A DNA stretch of 64,000 bases from Sphingobacteriia bacterium (GCA_947452295.1 CANGCK010000001.1:62001-126000), one strand, 5' to 3'. Shown: positions 40,732 through 50,575, numbered from the stretch's first letter. Notes: a model not told the origin generated them from the letters alone. Numbers and translations: made by a program.

Positions 40732-41040
40732 TTAATCAATTATAGCAACTTCTACCACTGCATTTAAATTTAATGCACCATGAATATGAGGAAATACCTC
40801 ATTAATTGATCCTGCCAACTCAAAAACAAGTGGCCGCTCTACTTTTTCTTTTTCAATTTTAAGTTTGACCAAGCCAGTATGGCCTTTGTAATACCTTTCT
40901 AATACGCCAGCAACTTGGTCTTCCGTACTACAATGCATAAATCCTTCACTGGCTAATGTAGGTGCTTCATATTGCCCCTTTGCTGTAGCTTCATCCCATG
41001 CTGCCTTTGTAGTTATGTGGTATATATAATCTGAATTCAT
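40732..41040 (-). CDS. DUF952 family protein
   Basis: 102 residues from ATG at 41040 (MNSDYIYHITTKAAW). A start at 41067 would add nine Lys-rich residues not typical of the family. Hallmarks are YIYHITT...W, SEGFMHCSTEDQV, VFELAG and FPHIHGALNL. DUF952 proteins are small cytoplasmic proteins of unproven function with an ADP-ribosyltransferase-like fold. Monocistronic with its own terminator. Confidence 0.88.
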   Translation of the reverse strand: MNSDYIYHITTKAAWDEATAKGQYEAPTLASEGFMHCSTEDQVAGVLERYYKGHTGLVKLKIEKEKVERPLVFELAGSINEVFPHIHGALNLNAVVEVAIID

Positions 41041-41134
41041 TTTTTTAGTGTTTTTTTTAAACCACAAACAATTGGTTATTTTTTTAATTTGGGGGTATTA
41101 AACTTCAAATTAAGGCTAATTGTATGCAATCATT

Positions 41135-42133
41135 TTAAATAATACGCTTTAGGCGCTGTTCTAATAACATCAAATCGGTAAGAATTATTGCGGTAACTGC
41201 CTCTAAAATTACAGGAACTCTTAAAGCAATACATAAATCATGACGTCCTTTTACTGAAAAGGCTTCTTTTTGATTGGTTTCCCAATTCCACGAAACCTGT
41301 TCTTTAGGTGTTGATGATGTTGGTTTTATAGCTATTCTGTATAAAAGCTCGTTTCCATTGGTGATCCCCCCAACTATTCCTCCTGCATGGTTGGTAATTG
41401 TTTTGCCACTTGCATCTTCTATCGCATCATTATGGTCTACCCCAAACATTTGAGCAGATGCGAATCCGGTACCAAATTCAATTCCACGTACTGCAGGTAT
41501 AGCAAATACTGCTCTACTAATTACTGATTCTACTGAATCAAAAAAATGTTCACCTAACCCAATAGGCAAACCCACCGTACTGCACTCTACTATTCCGCCA
41601 ATACTATCTTTTGCATCGATAGCTTTTTGCAATCCTTTTTCTATATCTTTTTCACCACCAATTTCTTTGATGGTTGCAACAATTTTTATTCCAGCAATAT
41701 TCAACAATTTTTTAGCAATCACCCCTGCAGCTACTAACACTACCGTTAACCTTCCACTAAAATGACCGCCGCCTCTGAAATCCTCGTTACCTCCATATTT
41801 TACGTGAGCAGTAAAATCGGCATGTCCGGGTCTTGGAACCGCTCGATGTTTTTCATAATCACCACTTCTGGTATTGTTATTCTCAAATAATATGGTAATG
41901 GGAGCGCCGGTTGTTTTACCATTGAATATGCCACTTTTGAAAATCGGCATATCTGTTTCCTGTCGAGGGGTAGTACCTTTTTGCACACCGCCCTTTCGTC
42001 TTTCAATATCTTCTAAAAAATCAGCTACTTCAATTGTCAAACCAGCCGGACAACCGTCTATTACAATACCCACACTTTCTCCATGAGATTCTCCAAAAAT
42101 ATGTATCCTAAATAGTTGACCAAGTGAATTCAT
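41135..42133 (-). CDS. aroC: Chorismate synthase
   Basis: 332 residues. FGESHGESVGIVIDGCPAG, RPGHADFTAHVKYGG, DFRGGGHFSGR and GGIVGGITNG are the chorismate synthase signatures, including FMN- and EPSP-binding histidines. It makes chorismate from EPSP using reduced FMN. It is the last gene in the aroF-type/aroB/aroA/aroC run on the minus strand, 46 bases after aroA. The length is slightly short for the family but the core motifs are complete. Confidence 0.96.
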   Translation of the reverse strand: MNSLGQLFRIHIFGESHGESVGIVIDGCPAGLTIEVADFLEDIERRKGGVQKGTTPRQETDMPIFKSGIFNGKTTGAPITILFENNNTRSGDYEKHRAVPRPGHADFTAHVKYGGNEDFRGGGHFSGRLTVVLVAAGVIAKKLLNIAGIKIVATIKEIGGEKDIEKGLQKAIDAKDSIGGIVECSTVGLPIGLGEHFFDSVESVISRAVFAIPAVRGIEFGTGFASAQMFGVDHNDAIEDASGKTITNHAGGIVGGITNGNELLYRIAIKPTSSTPKEQVSWNWETNQKEAFSVKGRHDLCIALRVPVILEAVTAIILTDLMLLEQRLKRII

Positions 42134-42179
42134 GATTGTTTAACTGTTATATTACGAATTGAAATTAGATTGAACTTAT

Positions 42180-43469
42180 TTATTGATGAGTTGATGACTT
42201 TAATACACCCAACTTTTCTAAGTGCTCATAAAAATTAGGGTATGATTTGTTGATGGCATCAGCATCCTCTATCTCTACCGAACTGCTCGCTTTTAAGGCC
42301 GCTACAGCACATGCCATCGCAATTCTATGATCGTGCCTTGAATGAACAGTTGCTCCTTTTACTGCTCCACCTGCTACTCCTTTCACGGTCATTATATCAT
42401 CCTGTAATTGAATATCAACGCCTAATTTACCGAATTCTTCCTGCAAAGTTAATCCTCTATTACTTTCTTTGTGCGCTAACCTACTTACTCCTTCAATAAC
42501 AGTGGTTCCTTCACAGTAAGCTGCTAAAGCTACTAATGGAGGAAATAAATCGGGACAGTCGGTTGCATTAAAATGAAATGCTTTCAATGGCAAGGGGCCT
42601 ACTTCGATCCTTTTATCTTGTATAGATAAAGCACAACCCGAATCACTCAAAGCTTGCAAAATAGCTTTATCGGCCTGAGTAGAAAAAACATCCAACCCTT
42701 CTACCACAATATTTCCCGCAATTGCGCCGGCTACTAATAAAAAAGCGGCTCCACTCCAATCGCCCTCTACTTCATAAGTTAAAGAGACAGTAGTAGAAAT
42801 TTGTTGCGAACTAGTAAACTTAAATTCTTCATAATTTTCATGCACTACTTCCCAACCAAAATGCTTCATCACTTGAAGCGTAAGATCTATATATGGTTTA
42901 CTTTTCAATTCTTCCACGCGTATCACTGCATCGTTAGTGCCACTTGCACCATAAGCCATTAATAATCCGGTTAAAAACTGTGAACTCAATGATCCATCAA
43001 TGTCAATATTTGCCGGCTTCAATGGCCCTTGAATTTGTAAGGGTAGTTTACCTTCATTCGAATGAATACTAACGCCCAATTGAGGAAAAACTTCATCAAA
43101 AAAATGCATCGGTCTGGTTAATAAACTTCCAGCTCCGTTGATTGTTAATGACGTTGAACTCAATGCTGCCAATGGTGTGAACATCCTTATCCCTAATCCA
43201 CTTTCTCCACAATTCATTTCAGCTGAAACAGGTTGAACGCCATTTGATGAAATTAATAAATCGCCTGTTAAAGGATCATATTCAATTGTTGCTCCTAATT
43301 TCTGAATTACATCTATCGCTGCTAAATCATCATTACTTTTTCCAGGATTAATAATACGAGTAGTACCACTTTTCAACAATGCAGCAGCACATGCACGCTG
43401 CATACTACTTTTACCTGCAGCAGCACGAATATTACCTTTTATTTCAGACGGATGAATAACAACTTTCAT
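42180..43469 (-). CDS. aroA: 3-phosphoshikimate 1-carboxyvinyltransferase (EPSP synthase)
   Basis: 429 residues. IKGNIRAAAGKSSMQRACAA holds the substrate-binding Lys-Ser, NCGESGLGIRMF the phosphoenolpyruvate site and DCPDLFPPLVALAA the catalytic Asp. HRIAMACAVAA is near the C-terminus. It joins shikimate-3-phosphate with phosphoenolpyruvate in the pathway to chorismate. The gene begins 6 bases after the aroB stop, so the two are in one operon. Confidence 0.96.
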   Translation of the reverse strand: MKVVIHPSEIKGNIRAAAGKSSMQRACAAALLKSGTTRIINPGKSNDDLAAIDVIQKLGATIEYDPLTGDLLISSNGVQPVSAEMNCGESGLGIRMFTPLAALSSTSLTINGAGSLLTRPMHFFDEVFPQLGVSIHSNEGKLPLQIQGPLKPANIDIDGSLSSQFLTGLLMAYGASGTNDAVIRVEELKSKPYIDLTLQVMKHFGWEVVHENYEEFKFTSSQQISTTVSLTYEVEGDWSGAAFLLVAGAIAGNIVVEGLDVFSTQADKAILQALSDSGCALSIQDKRIEVGPLPLKAFHFNATDCPDLFPPLVALAAYCEGTTVIEGVSRLAHKESNRGLTLQEEFGKLGVDIQLQDDIMTVKGVAGGAVKGATVHSRHDHRIAMACAVAALKASSSVEIEDADAINKSYPNFYEHLEKLGVLKSSTHQ

Positions 43470-43475
43470 AACTTG

Positions 43476-44510
43476 TTAAGCCAATTGTTTTTTAAACTGT
43501 TTAAATATTTCTTGTAACTGAACCAATAATAATGGCTGAATTACGCCTTTCCCTATTTTGTCTAACAAAATATAGTTTATGGAAACATTTTCTTTTTTCT
43601 TATCCTTCAACAATACATTAAAGGCTTTTTTGGTATCAAACTCAACAATCGTTGGCAAACCATATTTATCCAACAATTTCACCACTTCACTGGTACCGGT
43701 AAAAAATTTAAGTTGTTCCGACATTATAGCGGCATAAGCCATCCCAATACTAATTGCATGTCCATGGCTCAGTTCATACATATTTTCTATGGCATGACCT
43801 AATGTATGGCCAAAATTCAATAGTTTTCTTTCCCCCTTTTCAAACTCATCATTTACCACTACTTTAATTTTAATCAAAGCATTTCTTTGGATGAGTTTTG
43901 CCAACAACGTATGGTCTTTTTTGTATTTAGCTATATTATTGGTTGCTAATTCAGTAAACATCGCTGCATCTTTAATACAGGCGTGTTTAATAATTTCTGC
44001 AAACCCATTTTGCCATTCTGCCAATGGTAACGTTTTCAATAAAGTATAATCGTACAATAAAAATGAGGGTTGACGAATGAGTCCCACCATATTTTTATAA
44101 ACGCCTACATCTATCCCATTTTTACCACCTATAGCAGCATCTACCATTGCTAGAATGGAAGTTGGGATAAAACCCACTTCAATTCCACGCATATAAATAC
44201 CGGCAACATAACCGGTAATATCAGTAATTACACCACCACCCATCCCTACCAATATGGTTTGCCTATCGGCACCCATAGCAATAAGTTGGTCAATTACCAC
44301 ATCTACTGTTTGTTGAACTTTATATTGTTCGCCAGGTTTTAAAATGATGGTGTTCCAGTCTTTTAATTTTTTCTTATGGGCTGCAAATACATTTTCATCA
44401 GTAACAATTACTGCTTTTTCTTTAGACACCAACTTTTCCAGATAAGAAAAATCAGCATCAAAATAAAAAGCAGTTTGTTTACTGGAAAAAGAAATAGTCT
44501 TCTTCTGCAT
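43476..44510 (-). CDS. aroB: 3-dehydroquinate synthase
   Basis: 344 residues. VTDENVF, GGGVITDITGYVAGIYMRG (NAD-binding glycine-rich loop), FIPTSILAMVDAAIGGKNGID and LNFGHTLGHAIEN (zinc ligands) are diagnostic. It converts DAHP to 3-dehydroquinate. One base separates it from the upstream DAHP synthase gene, which indicates tight coupling of the first two shikimate steps. aroQ/aroD, aroE and aroK are not in this window. Confidence 0.97.
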   Translation of the reverse strand: MQKKTISFSSKQTAFYFDADFSYLEKLVSKEKAVIVTDENVFAAHKKKLKDWNTIILKPGEQYKVQQTVDVVIDQLIAMGADRQTILVGMGGGVITDITGYVAGIYMRGIEVGFIPTSILAMVDAAIGGKNGIDVGVYKNMVGLIRQPSFLLYDYTLLKTLPLAEWQNGFAEIIKHACIKDAAMFTELATNNIAKYKKDHTLLAKLIQRNALIKIKVVVNDEFEKGERKLLNFGHTLGHAIENMYELSHGHAISIGMAYAAIMSEQLKFFTGTSEVVKLLDKYGLPTIVEFDTKKAFNVLLKDKKKENVSINYILLDKIGKGVIQPLLLVQLQEIFKQFKKQLA

Positions 44511-44511
44511 A

Positions 44512-45597
44512 TTACGAGTTCATCACGTTATTCTGTATATTGATACTTTCCATATGAACAGTATCTAAATACTTGGTAATAAATTCTTCCGATAATCCCA
44601 ATTTAGCACCATTTGCAATGGCTCTTTCCAATATCTCATTCCAACGATTGGTTTGCAAAATGGTAATATTATTGTCTTTTTTGTATTGACCAATTTGTTG
44701 AGCAACTTTCATTCTTTGTCCCAACAATTGCATTAACTCATCATCTAAATGATTAATCTGCGCGCGCATTTTATCCATATTAGCATGCACTTCTTCAGAA
44801 TTAACATCTTCCATTCTCCATTTAATAGCGCCAATCATTTGGCCTAATTTTTCAGGTGTTACTTGTTGTTTAGCATCGCTCCAAGCCATATCAGGATCAA
44901 CATGACTTTCTATGATTAATCCATCAAAATCAAGATCGATGGCTTTTTGTGCAACATCTAATAAAATATCTCTACGGCCACAAATATGAGAAGGGTCATT
45001 AATCATTAACAATTCTGGATTACGACGTTTCATTTCAATGGCTAAGTGCCACATAGGTGCATTTCGGTATTCGGTATTACCATAAGAACTAAATCCACGG
45101 TGTATTAATCCAATGTTTTTAATTCCTGATTTTGCAACACGCTCTACTGCACCAATCCATAATTCTAAATCTGGATTAATTGGATTTTTAATTAAAACAG
45201 GAACATCAACCCCTTTTAACGCATCAGCAACATCTTGTACGCTAAAAGGATTTACGGTGGTACGGGCACCAATCCACAACACATCAACCCCAAAATGCAA
45301 AGCATCTTCCACTTGTTTTGCGGTAGCCACTTCTACTGCTACAGGAAGGCCAGTAGCTTTACGAGCTTGTTGAAGCCAAGGCAAACCTTTAGTTCCAACC
45401 CCTTCAAAACTTCCCGGACGGGTTCTTGGTTTCCAAATACCTGCGCGCAAAATATCTACTTTACCAGTAGCTGCAAGTTGAGTAGCAGTTTGCATAACTT
45501 GTTCTTCAGTTTCTGCACTGCAAGGACCTGAAATAATTAGCGGTCGTTTGGTAAGCAATTGATTAATGTTTATTGCTTGATGAGAGGTCTGTTCCAT
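44512..45597 (-). CDS. Bifunctional DAHP synthase / chorismate mutase (type II)
   Basis: 361 residues. The N-terminal DAHP synthase type I-beta domain (about 20-255) shows ISGPCSAETEEQV, LRAGIWKPRTRPGSFEG, WIGARTTVNPF and MINDPSHICGRRD. A C-terminal AroQ-class chorismate mutase domain (about 265-355) has NMDKMRAQINHLDDELMQLL and QRMKVAQQIGQYKK. Fusion of the first and a branch enzyme lets prephenate or chorismate feedback act on pathway entry. It heads the aroBAC run, one base before aroB. Confidence 0.95.
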   Translation of the reverse strand: MEQTSHQAININQLLTKRPLIISGPCSAETEEQVMQTATQLAATGKVDILRAGIWKPRTRPGSFEGVGTKGLPWLQQARKATGLPVAVEVATAKQVEDALHFGVDVLWIGARTTVNPFSVQDVADALKGVDVPVLIKNPINPDLELWIGAVERVAKSGIKNIGLIHRGFSSYGNTEYRNAPMWHLAIEMKRRNPELLMINDPSHICGRRDILLDVAQKAIDLDFDGLIIESHVDPDMAWSDAKQQVTPEKLGQMIGAIKWRMEDVNSEEVHANMDKMRAQINHLDDELMQLLGQRMKVAQQIGQYKKDNNITILQTNRWNEILERAIANGAKLGLSEEFITKYLDTVHMESINIQNNVMNS

Positions 45598-45697
45598 AAC
45601 TTTTGTTTTAATCTTTAATTTCCAATACCTATAAAAATCTTAAAAAATGGTGGGTATTTTACTTTCCCATTATCATTTTTACTTTTTAATTTCTAAT

Positions 45698-47395
45698 CTA
45701 TCGCCGTCCACCGCCATTGTCTGCATCATTCATTCTAATTCTTCTTCCTTTATAGTTTTTACCATCTAAAGAACGAATCATTTGTTGCGCAGCACCCTTG
45801 TCAATCTCAATCCAGCTATTCATATCTTTCATGTCAATTCTACCCAACACTTCTTTCTTTAGGTCGCTCATATCCAGAATATACTGTAAAAAACTGGCTT
45901 TGAAGAAGCCGTCTTTAGTACCGAGATTTACAAATAAGCGACTATGTCCACCACCACTACCCGACCGGTATTCTTTTCTATTGTCACCTCGCACAGCATC
46001 TCTACCGTTGTCTCTATCTCTTGATCTACCTCTATCATTTCTGTCTGAAGCATCTCTTCTACCTTTATCGCGAAGATTTAAATCTTCTGCATTTTCATAG
46101 TACTTTAAAAATCGATCGAACTCCATTGCTGCAACTCTTTTCAATACATCTTCCTTACTTACTTCTGCAAACTTCTCTGCCAACATCGGAACGTATGTTT
46201 CATAATCGCCATGGCTAATATCGGTGCTCAACAATTTATCCATAAAGTGAAAGAATTGCTTGCGGCAAACATCTTTTCCAGAAGGAATATCTAATTTATG
46301 AAACTGAGAATTATTGATTCGCTCAATTTGTTTTAGCTTATACGCTTCTTTTGCATGGATAATAGAAATACAAATTCCTTGGTTTCCAGCACGGCCCGTT
46401 CTTCCGCTTCTATGGGTATAGACTTCAACATCATCAGGTAATTCGTAGTTGATTACATGGGTAATTCCTTGCACGTCGATTCCTCTTGCAGCTACATCTG
46501 TTGCGATTAATAATTGCAAACTTTTGTCTCTAAACTGCCCCATTACTTTATCTCGCTGAAACTGCGTAAGATCTCCATGTAATGCATCAATATCGTATCC
46601 TTCTCTGGTTAATTTTTCAGAAATATCTTGCGCATCTACTTTAGTTCTGGTAAAAATGATACCATAAATACCCGGATTAAAATCGATGATTCGTTTAAGC
46701 GTTTCGTAACGATGTTGAGCTGTAGTTAAATAATATTGATGGTCAATGCTTTTATTGGCCATATTTACTTTACCTACTGTAACTTCTTTGGGCTCATTCA
46801 TGTAGCGTTTACTAACCTTACGAATTTCAGGCGGCATAGTAGCACTAAACAACCACGTACTTTCTCGTTGAGGCGTGTTCTTCAAGATAAATTCAATATC
46901 ATCTTGAAAGCCCATATTCAGCATTTCATCGGCTTCATCTAAAACTACATACTTAATTTGCTCAAGATTGATGGCTTTGCGCTCAATTAAATCAATTAAT
47001 CTGCCTGGTGTAGCCACAATAATCTGAACACCTCTTTTCAAATCGCGAATTTGTAAACCAATGGAGGAACCTCCATAAACAGCTACTACAGACACTCCAG
47101 TCATGTATTTTTTAAAGAGTTCCACTTCTTTAACGATTTGCAGACATAATTCACGAGTAGGACAAACTACTAATGCCTGCGGATATTTTTCAGCTGCATC
47201 AATAATGTGCAACAATGGTAAACCAAAAGCTGCTGTTTTTCCTGTTCCAGTTTGCGCCAAACCAATGAAATCTTTTGTACCGCTTAATAATACCGGTATC
47301 GCTTGTTCTTGTATTGCGGTTGGGTTCACATACCCCAACTCTGTGGTTGCTCGAATCAATCTCTCATCAATTCCCAACCCTTCAAATGTCATCAT
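45698..47395 (-). CDS. DEAD-box RNA helicase with DbpA-like RNA-binding domain
   Basis: 565 residues. The Q motif and helicase motifs are intact: AQTGTGKTAAFG (I), CPTRELCLQI (Ia), TPGRLID, LDEADEMLNMGF (II), FSATMPPE (III), IATDVAARGID (V) and YTHRSGRTGRAG (VI). An Arg/Asp-rich linker (about 440-480) leads to a DbpA-type RNA-binding fold (about 487-560: LFVNLGTKDGFFKASFLQY). It likely remodels rRNA or mRNA. It sits inside the aromatic locus but has its own promoter and long flanking gaps (99 and 222 bp), so operon membership is doubtful. Confidence 0.95.
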   Translation of the reverse strand: MMTFEGLGIDERLIRATTELGYVNPTAIQEQAIPVLLSGTKDFIGLAQTGTGKTAAFGLPLLHIIDAAEKYPQALVVCPTRELCLQIVKEVELFKKYMTGVSVVAVYGGSSIGLQIRDLKRGVQIIVATPGRLIDLIERKAINLEQIKYVVLDEADEMLNMGFQDDIEFILKNTPQRESTWLFSATMPPEIRKVSKRYMNEPKEVTVGKVNMANKSIDHQYYLTTAQHRYETLKRIIDFNPGIYGIIFTRTKVDAQDISEKLTREGYDIDALHGDLTQFQRDKVMGQFRDKSLQLLIATDVAARGIDVQGITHVINYELPDDVEVYTHRSGRTGRAGNQGICISIIHAKEAYKLKQIERINNSQFHKLDIPSGKDVCRKQFFHFMDKLLSTDISHGDYETYVPMLAEKFAEVSKEDVLKRVAAMEFDRFLKYYENAEDLNLRDKGRRDASDRNDRGRSRDRDNGRDAVRGDNRKEYRSGSGGGHSRLFVNLGTKDGFFKASFLQYILDMSDLKKEVLGRIDMKDMNSWIEIDKGAAQQMIRSLDGKNYKGRRIRMNDADNGGGRR

Positions 47396-47412
47396 TTACT
47401 ATAAAATTTGCG

Positions 47413-47420
47413 CAAAGGTA
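47413..47420 (-). promoter_or_regulatory. -7 promoter box of the DEAD-box helicase gene
   Basis: On the minus strand TACCTTTG matches TAnnTTTG exactly, 17 bases before the start codon. The perfect palindrome ACTCTATATATAGAGT (47420-47435) abuts its upstream edge and could be an operator or an AT-rich spacer. Confidence 0.55.
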
Positions 47421-47495
47421 CTCTATATATAGAGTTTTGCTGTTTTTTTTCAATCAAGTAACATATTTAACTAATATTTATTAACAAAAAGGGCC

Positions 47496-47515
47496 ATAAT
47501 CAACGCGCTGATTAT
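47496..47515 (-). terminator. Possible terminator after tyrA
   Basis: On the minus strand ATAATCA and TGATTAT pair around GCGCGT; GGCCCTTTTTGTT follows. The stem is only 7 bp and the T-run starts five bases later, so strength is uncertain. Confidence 0.4.
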
Positions 47516-47617
47516 CCATTGAAATGATACTTACCAAATTTCGTGAGCCTACAATTCATAAAAATATTGTTACATATATACCTGTTTTCCTTGTTTCTAA
47601 CCAATTGCTAATTATGG

Positions 47618-48460
47618 TTAATTTTTCAATATTCTTCTAATTCCGTTCGCATTTTCAATCAATTCCTGTAGATAATCAAAGTTTTCCTTTTCTAAACAGG
47701 CCTTGAACTTTTTCAATTGTGCAATATGTTCATTCAGAACATCTAACACATTATCTCTATTTTGCATAAAAATAGGTACCCACATAGCAGCATTACTTTT
47801 TGCCAATCTTACCGTACTTTCAAATCCACCACTTGCCAATTCAAATATGGCATCTTCTTCTCGCTCTTTTTCTAATACGGTATTAGCCAATGCAAAAGAA
47901 GTTATATGAGAAATATGGCTCACATAAGCCACATGCATATCATGTGCGGCTGCGTCCATATATAAAATATGCATTTGCAATATGCCATAAATCTTTTCAA
48001 CCAATGCAACTGCATCAACAGCACTTTCTTCTTTACTACAAATAACTGTAGCTTTATTGACGAAAGCATTTTTAACGGCAGCGGTAGGCCCACTATTTTC
48101 AGTACCCCACATTGGATGTGAAGCAACAAAACGCTTTCTATTTGGGTGCTTGGCAATTGTTTCGCAAATTGAATGTTTGGTGGAACCCACATCAAAAACC
48201 ACTTGTTTGTCTACATGGTCTAGAATAATTGGTAAAAGCTGTTGGGCTACACCAATTGGAGTGGCTAATAATATAATATCGGCCTCTTTAACTGCTTTTT
48301 CTAATGTGGCACATTCATCTACTAATCCTAAGGAAATAGCCTGATGCGCATGAACTGAATTGGCTTCTACCCCAATTACTCTTCGCACCAATCCATGCTC
48401 TTTCAATGCCAATGCCATTGACCCTCCTATTAAGCCTATACCTACTACAGCAATTGTCAT
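47618..48460 (-). CDS. tyrA: Prephenate dehydrogenase
   Basis: 280 residues from ATG at 48460 (MTIAVVGIGLIGGS), which places the NAD-binding Rossmann motif at the N-terminus as usual. An in-frame ATG at 48481 would add seven residues. Other marks are LLATPIG, VVFDVGSTKHSI and SHPMWGTENSGP (catalytic His). It oxidatively decarboxylates prephenate to 4-hydroxyphenylpyruvate for tyrosine. It follows the aminotransferase gene and ends the pheA-led part of the locus. Confidence 0.95.
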   Translation of the reverse strand: MTIAVVGIGLIGGSMALALKEHGLVRRVIGVEANSVHAHQAISLGLVDECATLEKAVKEADIILLATPIGVAQQLLPIILDHVDKQVVFDVGSTKHSICETIAKHPNRKRFVASHPMWGTENSGPTAAVKNAFVNKATVICSKEESAVDAVALVEKIYGILQMHILYMDAAAHDMHVAYVSHISHITSFALANTVLEKEREEDAIFELASGGFESTVRLAKSNAAMWVPIFMQNRDNVLDVLNEHIAQLKKFKACLEKENFDYLQELIENANGIRRILKN

Positions 48461-48499
48461 AATTTTTTTATTAATACGCATTTAATGCGTCATTACCAT

Positions 48500-49654
48500 C
48501 TAATGTTTAAGTCTTTCAATAGCTTCATCAAATTTTTCAATACTGCCACATAAACTAACCCGTATGTAATTATTACCTGCACTTCCAAAAATCCCACCTG
48601 GAGTAATAAAAACATTATTATTATACAGTACCCTGTCACTTAACTCATAGCCATCTTTAATGCCATCAGGTATCTTAGCCCATACGAACATCCCTACTTG
48701 TTCTTTTGAATACAAACAATGGAGCGTATCTAACAAACTAAATACTTTTTCCCTTCTAGCACTATAAACAGCGTTTACAGAATCATACCAATCTTTGCCT
48801 AATTCTAATGCTTTAGCAGCAGCCAGTTGCATAGGCAAAAACATTCCACTATCCATATTGCTTTTAAAAGTCAAAATTTCGGCTATGCGTTCTTTTGCAC
48901 CACATAACATTCCAACCCTCCAACCTGCCATATTTTGGCTTTTGCTTAATGAATTAAGTTCTATCACCACATCTTTAGCACCGGGCACACTCAATAAACT
49001 TTTCGGATGATCATTTAAAATAAAACTATATGGATTATCGTGACAGATTAATATTTGGTGCTTTTTTCCAAATGCTACCAGTTGAGGAAATAGGTCATCT
49101 GAAGGCAGCTTTCCTGTAGGCATTTGTGGATAGTTTACCCACATTATTTTCACTCTCGATAAATCCAATTTTTCTAACTCGTTAAAATCAGGCTCCCAAT
49201 TATTGGCATCAGATAAGTCGAAATATATGGGCATACCACCGGCAAGCTTAACGGCACTGGTATAGGTAGGATAACCCGGATTGGGAATTAAAACCTGATC
49301 TCCTTCATTTAAATAAGTCATGCAGATATGCATGATACCTTCTTTACTGCCAATTAATGGGAGAACTTCTGAATCGGGATCCAAACTAACACCGTACCAT
49401 TTATTATACCAGTTGGCAATTGCAGCTCGTAATATTGGCGAACCGTTGTATGATTGATAAGCATGCACGTTGGGCTTAGCCGCTTCTTGTTGAAGGACTT
49501 CGATCACAGAAGGGTGTGGTGGCAAATCGGGGCTACCGATACCTAAATTAATAATGTTTTTACCCTGTTGATTGAGTACAGCAATTTCACGTAGTTTTTG
49601 AGAGAAATAATACTCACCTATCCCAGACAATCTTTTTGCTTTTTCCATCTGCAT
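48500..49654 (-). CDS. Class I/II PLP-dependent aminotransferase
   Basis: 384 residues. NLGIGSPDLPPHPSV, YQSYNGSPILRAAIANWY, IPNPGYPTYTSAV, ICHDNPYSFI and SLSKSQNMAGWRVGML (PLP-binding Lys) define fold type I subgroup I-gamma-like enzymes. It starts 3 bases after the pheA stop and precedes tyrA, so transamination of phenylpyruvate and 4-hydroxyphenylpyruvate is the likely job (from context). Aspartate or LL-diaminopimelate specificity cannot be excluded from sequence alone. Confidence 0.92.
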   Translation of the reverse strand: MQMEKAKRLSGIGEYYFSQKLREIAVLNQQGKNIINLGIGSPDLPPHPSVIEVLQQEAAKPNVHAYQSYNGSPILRAAIANWYNKWYGVSLDPDSEVLPLIGSKEGIMHICMTYLNEGDQVLIPNPGYPTYTSAVKLAGGMPIYFDLSDANNWEPDFNELEKLDLSRVKIMWVNYPQMPTGKLPSDDLFPQLVAFGKKHQILICHDNPYSFILNDHPKSLLSVPGAKDVVIELNSLSKSQNMAGWRVGMLCGAKERIAEILTFKSNMDSGMFLPMQLAAAKALELGKDWYDSVNAVYSARREKVFSLLDTLHCLYSKEQVGMFVWAKIPDGIKDGYELSDRVLYNNNVFITPGGIFGSAGNNYIRVSLCGSIEKFDEAIERLKH

Positions 49655-49657
49655 AGC

Positions 49658-50536
49658 TTATCCTTTTATTAATTTTCCTTTTTTATATACACCAAAAAGC
49701 TTTACACTATTCGTTAACGATTCAATAGATTTAAGTACTGCATTCAATTGCTTCATTTGTTCAAATTCAAGATCGGCATAAAACCCATAATTGAAATTGC
49801 TGCCTGGTATTGGCATACTTTGTAATTTACTGAGATTGACATTACCTTTAGCGATAGCTGTTAATACCTTTGCGAGAATTCCTTTTGAATGATCGGTTTG
49901 AAAATATAGAGAGGCTTTATCTGCATCAGCTACTTCAACAACGTCTTCTTGTCTTTTTAGCACTAAAAAACGAGTAATATTTGTTTTTTGTGTTTGGATA
50001 TCAGGACCAATGATGTCTAAATTAAATAATTCTGCTGCTAATTTACTGGCAATAGCAGCAATATGCTTGCTTTTGTGTTGTTGCAAATATTTGGCGCTAA
50101 GTGCAGTATCCTCTGTTTCAATTAATTTCCAATTGTGCTGCTCTAAAAAATCTAAGCATTGTAAAATTGCCATCGGATGGCTATGTACTTCTTTTATATC
50201 GGAGAGTTGAATGCCTTTATTCACCAATAAATTTTGACTTATAGACAAATAGACTTCTCCAATAACTTTTAAACTTGATTTTTGTAATAAATTATAATTA
50301 GGCAATATGCTTCCTGCAATTGAGTTTTCAATAGCCATTACTGCACCTGCGGATTGTTGTGCATGTGCGGCTATTTTAATTAAATCCCGAAATGAAGCGC
50401 AAGGGATTACTTGTACAGATTTTCCGAAAAATTTCCTTGCAGCTACCTGATGAAAACTTCCTTCATACCCTTGGATACAGATACCTTCAGGATTTCCCAC
50501 TTCTCCTTTAACAATATTTATTTTTTTTATCGTCAT
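49658..50536 (-). CDS. pheA: Prephenate dehydratase with ACT domain
   Basis: 292 residues. IQGYEGSFHQVAARKFF, AVMAIENSIAGSILPNY, VHSHPMAILQC and NITRFLVL (catalytic Thr-Arg-Phe) form the dehydratase domain (about 15-205). An ACT domain with SKGILAKVLTAIAKGNVNLS (about 215-290) should bind phenylalanine for feedback inhibition. It makes phenylpyruvate from prephenate. First structural gene behind the aromatic leader/attenuator. No mutase domain is present; that activity sits on the DAHP synthase. Confidence 0.96.
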   Translation of the reverse strand: MTIKKINIVKGEVGNPEGICIQGYEGSFHQVAARKFFGKSVQVIPCASFRDLIKIAAHAQQSAGAVMAIENSIAGSILPNYNLLQKSSLKVIGEVYLSISQNLLVNKGIQLSDIKEVHSHPMAILQCLDFLEQHNWKLIETEDTALSAKYLQQHKSKHIAAIASKLAAELFNLDIIGPDIQTQKTNITRFLVLKRQEDVVEVADADKASLYFQTDHSKGILAKVLTAIAKGNVNLSKLQSMPIPGSNFNYGFYADLEFEQMKQLNAVLKSIESLTNSVKLFGVYKKGKLIKG

Positions 50537-50575
50537 ACTTAAAACCCATTTTCAGGCTGGTATATTTAAAAAAAA

